This document shows, one piece after another, positions 58,914 to 64,000 of a stretch of 64,000 bases of DNA (positions within the stretch are counted from its first letter, which is position 1; every line of letters begins with the position of its first letter). Below the pieces are notes generated by a model, which worked only from the letters and a program-made list of their open reading frames with translations, was not told the DNA's origin and searched no databases. This DNA is from an uncultured bacterium (GTDB lineage: Bacteria > CSSED10-310 > CALFER01), in contig CALFER010000020.1 of assembly GCA_937951895.1 (NCBI GenBank), positions 124,001 to 188,000 of the forward strand. Reading direction: 5' to 3'. The translations under genes and the position numbers were made by a program.

Positions 58914-60122
58914 ATGACGATGACAGCTAAACAGTTCATGGATATCGAGGACCGTTACGGCGCGCACAACTACCATCCCCTGGATGTTGTGATCAACCGG
59001 GCGGAAGGCGTCTGGGTATGGGACGTCGAGGGCAAAAAATACATGGATCTCCTCGCGGCATACTCCGCCGTCAACCAGGGCCATCGCCATCCCCGGATCA
59101 TCCAGGCGCTCAAAGACCAGGCCGACCAGGTGACCCTCACCTCCCGCGCTTTCCGCAACGACCAGTGGCCGATGCTGGCCCGGGAAGCCTGCGAACTGTT
59201 CGGTTACGAAATGATCCTGCCGATGAATACCGGCGCTGAAGCCGTCGAAACCGCCGTGAAAACCGTCCGGCGCTGGGGATACCGGATCAAGGGCGTCGAA
59301 GCGGACAAAGCCGAAATCATCTGCTGCGAAAACAACTTCCACGGACGGACAATCACCATCGTGTCGTTCTCGACGGAACCCGCCTACAAGGACACCTTCG
59401 GCCCCCTCACCCCGGGATTCAAAATCATTCCGTACGGCGACGCCGAAGCGCTCGAAAAAGCCATCACGAAAAACACAGTGGCGTTTCTGGTCGAGCCGAT
59501 CCAGGGCGAAGGCGGCGTGGATGTGCCTCCCGAAGGATTCCTGAAGAACGCGTTCGATATCTGCAAGAAACACAATGTCCTGTTCGTCGCGGACGAGATC
59601 CAGTCAGGATTGGGTCGCACAGGCCGGATGTTCGCCTGCGATCACGAAGGCGTCAAACCGGATATGGTCATCGTCGGAAAAGCACTTTCGGGCGGCACGG
59701 TTCCCGTTTCTGCCGTTCTCTCCTCAAAAGAAATTCTCGGCGTGTTCAAACCCGGCGATCACGGTTCGACCTACGGCGGCGCACCGCTCGGAGCCGCTGT
59801 CGCCCGGGAGTCCCTCAAGGTGCTCGTCGAGGAAAAACTGGTCGAACGCAGCGCGGAACTCGGGGATTACCTCATGAAGGAACTCCGGAAAATCAACAGC
59901 CCGCACGTTGAGAAATACCGCGGGAAGGGGCTGTGGGTCGGGATCGTCCTGAAGCAATCCGCCGGCGGTGCCCGCCGTTTCTGCGAAGCGCTCATGCGGG
60001 AAGGCATCCTGTGCAAGGAAACCCATGTCAACATCATCCGGATCGCGCCGCCTCTGGTGATCACCAAAGACGAACTCGACTGGGCGATCGAACGTTTCCG
60101 GAAGATTCTCACCACGCTGTAA
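58914..60122 (+). CDS. rocD: Ornithine aminotransferase (class III PLP aminotransferase)
   Basis: 402 residues. The N-terminal ERYGAHNYHPL-like start (DRYGAHNYHPLDVVINRAEG) is diagnostic of ornithine aminotransferase. NTGAEAVETAVK binds PLP phosphate, and FVADEIQSGLGRTGRMFACDHEGVKPDMVIVGKALSGG contains the Asp and the Schiff-base Lys (VGKALSGG). Converts ornithine and 2-oxoglutarate to glutamate semialdehyde and glutamate, linking arginine and proline metabolism. AGGAGG five bases before the ATG. Confidence 0.93.
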   Translation: MTMTAKQFMDIEDRYGAHNYHPLDVVINRAEGVWVWDVEGKKYMDLLAAYSAVNQGHRHPRIIQALKDQADQVTLTSRAFRNDQWPMLAREACELFGYEMILPMNTGAEAVETAVKTVRRWGYRIKGVEADKAEIICCENNFHGRTITIVSFSTEPAYKDTFGPLTPGFKIIPYGDAEALEKAITKNTVAFLVEPIQGEGGVDVPPEGFLKNAFDICKKHNVLFVADEIQSGLGRTGRMFACDHEGVKPDMVIVGKALSGGTVPVSAVLSSKEILGVFKPGDHGSTYGGAPLGAAVARESLKVLVEEKLVERSAELGDYLMKELRKINSPHVEKYRGKGLWVGIVLKQSAGGARRFCEALMREGILCKETHVNIIRIAPPLVITKDELDWAIERFRKILTTL

Positions 60123-60126
60123 TCCC

Positions 60127-60585
60127 ATGCAACGAATGTTTATCCAGCCGTCGGCCTGCCGCCGACGGCTTTTCTGTCTGCTGGTCGCGTTCACGCTGAT
60201 CCTCGGATGCGTCCACCCCGCATCGCGATCAACACGGCCTGCGGACGCTGATCTTTCCGGCCGGGCCTGGCTGAGAACCGAGCTGATTTTCGGACGATCG
60301 ATCGAAGGCGACGGGCGGGTGACGGACGACGAGTGGAATCGGTTCCTCGAGACCGTCGTGACACCCCGCTTTCCGGACGGATTCACCTCATGGGACGCGG
60401 ACGGACAGTGGAAGAGCGATACCGGAACGATCCTCACCGAACCATCCAAGGTCATCCTGATCGTGTATCCGGACAGCGGGGAAACGGACCGGAAGATTTC
60501 CGAGATCATCGACCGGTACAAGACAATGTTCCGCCAGCAGTCCGTGCTGCGGATCACACAGGAGTCCGACATCCGGTTCGAGTGA
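60127..60585 (+). CDS. DUF3574 family lipoprotein
   Basis: 152 residues. The N-terminal hydrophobic stretch ends in a lipobox-like LILGCVHP, so it is probably a lipoprotein. The body RTELIFGRSIEGDGRVTDDEWNRFLETVVTPRFPDGFTSWDADGQWK and the end IDRYKTMFRQQSVLRI match DUF3574. Role unknown. Starts four bases after rocD without a strong ribosome site, so probably cotranscribed. Confidence 0.75.
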   Translation: MQRMFIQPSACRRRLFCLLVAFTLILGCVHPASRSTRPADADLSGRAWLRTELIFGRSIEGDGRVTDDEWNRFLETVVTPRFPDGFTSWDADGQWKSDTGTILTEPSKVILIVYPDSGETDRKISEIIDRYKTMFRQQSVLRITQESDIRFE

Positions 60586-60609
60586 CCGGTAAGCGTTGAA
60601 AATAACGGC

Positions 60610-60639
60610 TTGCCCCGGCAACCCGTTTTCATGTACAGT
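60610..60639 (+). promoter_or_regulatory. Weak promoter candidate upstream of hppA
   Basis: TTGCCC (60610-60615) and TACAGT (60634-60639), 18-base spacer. The -35 box lies in a small inverted repeat TTGCC-CC-GGCAA. Confidence 0.3.
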
Positions 60640-60716
60640 CACGCCTCAGGGATTCAACAGGCCAGCGTTCACTCTGCCGCGCAAAACGGTGTGTCTGTTA
60701 TGAGAAGGAGTCATCG

Positions 60717-62867
<2,151 letters not shown>

Positions 62868-62928
62868 CGTTCGGTTTTCTTTGTTTTACGTTGCCGCCGG
62901 TCCGATAGGGGTTTGTGTTGTCTTTTGC

Positions 62929-63114
62929 GCCGGGCACGGAGGCCGTATAAGACCCAGCTATGTATGTGCCGCCGGGCGCGGAGGCCCATTAGCGTTCTTG
63001 CTTATATGTTGCCGCCGGGCACGGAGGCCGTATAAGACCCAGCTATGTATGTGCCGCCGGGCGCGGAGGCCGTATAAGACCCAGCTATGTATGTGCCGCC
63101 GGGCACGGAGGCCC
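62929..63114. repeat. 42-bp tandem repeat between hppA and proS
   Basis: The core GCCGGGCRCGGAGGCC recurs five times at ~42-base spacing (from about 62929, 62971, 63014, 63056 and 63098). Three copies are followed by the near-identical tail GTATAAGACCCAGCTATGTA; the second copy has a different tail (CATTAGCGTTCTTGC). The tails are identical, not unique, so this is a minisatellite-like array rather than CRISPR. Upstream 62868-62928 holds nothing clear. Confidence 0.8.
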
Positions 63115-63126
63115 GGCGCTGCTTTT
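63098..63126 (+). terminator. Possible terminator at the end of the 42-bp repeat array
   Basis: GCCGGGC-ACGGAG-GCCCGGC is a perfect seven-pair GC-rich hairpin, followed by GCTGC and TTTT on the + strand, downstream of hppA. The U-run is short and offset by five bases, so strength is uncertain. Confidence 0.35.
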
Positions 63127-64000
63127 AGTATGACTTGGCGAAGATGACGCGTTGGGGGCTGGGTTTGCCGCACTGGATGCAGGTGCCGGTATCTTTGGGG
63201 CCGAAGTCGAAGGGGATGCACCGGATTGTTACGGACAAGGCGTCGTTGATCGCGTCTTCGCAAGCCGCGGATCCGCACCAGTGCGACAGGGCGAACCCGC
63301 CATGGATCTCGGGTTTGTCAGCGTTCTGAGGCGTGAAGAAGGCCGTGAACTCCTCCCGTGTGTCGATGGTGCGGATGTGCTGATCGCGGAATGCGCGGGC
63401 GCGTTCGAGCAGCATGTGCTGGATGTCATCGAGCAACTCGGGAACGGATGCGAGAAACCCCTCACGCGGCATGCCATAGCGCTCCTTCCGGGTCTTGTCC
63501 CGCCGGAAGACGAACACGGAGTCATTGGCGATATCGCGCGGCCCGATCTCGAGAATCACGGGGATGCCTTTTTTAATCCACTGCCAGCTCTTTTCGCCCG
63601 CGTTCATCTCACGAAGATCCAACTCGACCTCGACCGGCGAGCCGTGATACGTGAGGCAGCGTAAGCGGTCTGCGAGATCCCGGCAGAACGGTTCGACCGC
63701 GGCGCGTTCGGATTCATCCCGGATGATCGGCAGCACGGCGATGTGTGAGGGGGCGAGCCGGGGTGGAATGATCATGCCGTTATCGTCGGCGTGCGCCATG
63801 ATCATGCCTCCGATGAGGCGTGTCGAGACGCCCCAGGAGGTTGTCCAGGCGTATTCCCGGTCGCCGGTGCGCGACTGGAACTGGATCCCGGAGGCTTTGG
63901 CGAAATTCTGACCCAGGAAATGGCTGGTGCCGGCCTGGAGCGCTTTGCGATCCTGCATCATCGCTTCGATACAGAACGTGTTGACGGCCCCCGGGAAGCG
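63125..64000 (-). CDS. proS: Prolyl-tRNA synthetase, C-terminal part (5' end beyond the window)
   Basis: About 290 residues are visible, with the frame open to the right edge. MMQDRKALQAGTSHFLGQNFA is the class II motif 2/3 region of ProRS, and WTTSWGVSTRLIGGMIMAHADDNGMIIPPRLAP carries motif 3. The anticodon-binding domain follows (HIAVLPIIR), then a C-terminal Cys-containing domain (WCGSAACEDAI, CIQCGK) with a terminal aromatic KSY. This architecture is the archaeal/eukaryotic-like type 3 ProRS found in a subset of bacteria. Charges tRNA-Pro with proline in the cytosol. Confidence 0.93.
   Translation of the reverse strand, partial: RFPGAVNTFCIEAMMQDRKALQAGTSHFLGQNFAKASGIQFQSRTGDREYAWTTSWGVSTRLIGGMIMAHADDNGMIIPPRLAPSHIAVLPIIRDESERAAVEPFCRDLADRLRCLTYHGSPVEVELDLREMNAGEKSWQWIKKGIPVILEIGPRDIANDSVFVFRRDKTRKERYGMPREGFLASVPELLDDIQHMLLERARAFRDQHIRTIDTREEFTAFFTPQNADKPEIHGGFALSHWCGSAACEDAINDALSVTIRCIPFDFGPKDTGTCIQCGKPSPQRVIFAKSY

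Noticed and set aside
58681..58917. Small ORF beginning MKQTILLSILFL before rocD
   Set aside because: It looks like a signal peptide at first but runs through the predicted rocD promoter and ribosome site and has no ribosome site of its own.
62929..63114. CRISPR array
   Set aside because: The sequences between cores are nearly identical rather than unique spacers, the core is only ~16 bases, and no cas genes are present.

Overview
The window is a GC-rich chromosomal segment of a Gram-negative (diderm) bacterium. LptD, a YidC with a large periplasmic domain and an outer-membrane beta-barrel show the outer membrane. A K+-independent type proton pyrophosphatase, a type-3-like ProRS, a DUF4416 protein, several B12-dependent radical SAM enzymes and secreted proteins with Thr-Pro linkers suggest an uncultured or poorly sampled phylum rather than a model lineage. 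I cannot name the taxon from sequence alone. No rRNA, tRNA, CRISPR array, transposase or integrase was recognised.

Layout. 1-0.7 kb: 3' end of a GT-C type membrane glycosyltransferase with an in-frame stop. 0.8-9.9 kb: transketolase, cupin, PLP lyase/synthase, then a compact trxA-hydrolase-accD-lptD operon. 10-11.7 kb: a VapBC-type toxin-antitoxin pair and a broken surface-protein locus. 11.8-16 kb: a tightly coupled operon of a proline-rich membrane protein, a B12 radical SAM enzyme, an arylamine N-acetyltransferase-like enzyme and DUF4416. 16-21.2 kb: nucleotide-sugar and glycosylation genes (GT4, two GDP-sugar type SDRs, rfbD, rfbB). 21.3-26.7 kb: an outer-membrane barrel protein, then the conserved rpmH-rnpA-yidD-yidC-khpB-mnmE block. 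26.9-32.7 kb: an unknown CxxC protein, an ABC ATPase and a permease fused to an M1 peptidase. 32.7-44.9 kb: a secreted Thr-Pro protein, a very large GT-C protein, a 1991-residue alpha-2-macroglobulin and a Fic protein. 45-47.2 kb: two secreted repeat proteins.

47.2-50.8 kb is a visibly AT-richer accessory stretch carrying a toxin-antitoxin-chaperone (HigB/HigA/SecB-like) module, two unknown proteins and a 41-bp tandem repeat. 50.8-58.6 kb is the most unusual part: a membrane protein with a degenerate GGDEF domain, a small zinc-ribbon protein and two paralogous B12 radical SAM enzymes on the + strand, converging on a third B12 radical SAM enzyme, a GT2 glycosyltransferase and a SPASM radical SAM enzyme on the - strand. 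58.9-64 kb returns to housekeeping: ornithine aminotransferase, a DUF3574 lipoprotein, membrane pyrophosphatase, a 42-bp tandem repeat and the 3' part of proS.

Three observations deserve most attention. First, a C-terminal module is shared by three separate secreted proteins (10954-11721, 32700-34241, 46049-47167) and looks like a lineage-specific domain or sorting signal. Second, a B12 radical SAM paralogue family has its Cys cluster at identical positions and hydrophobic C-termini; two copies lie in the convergent cluster and one in the 11.8-16 kb operon. Third, the TAC module is a self-contained chaperone-controlled toxin system.
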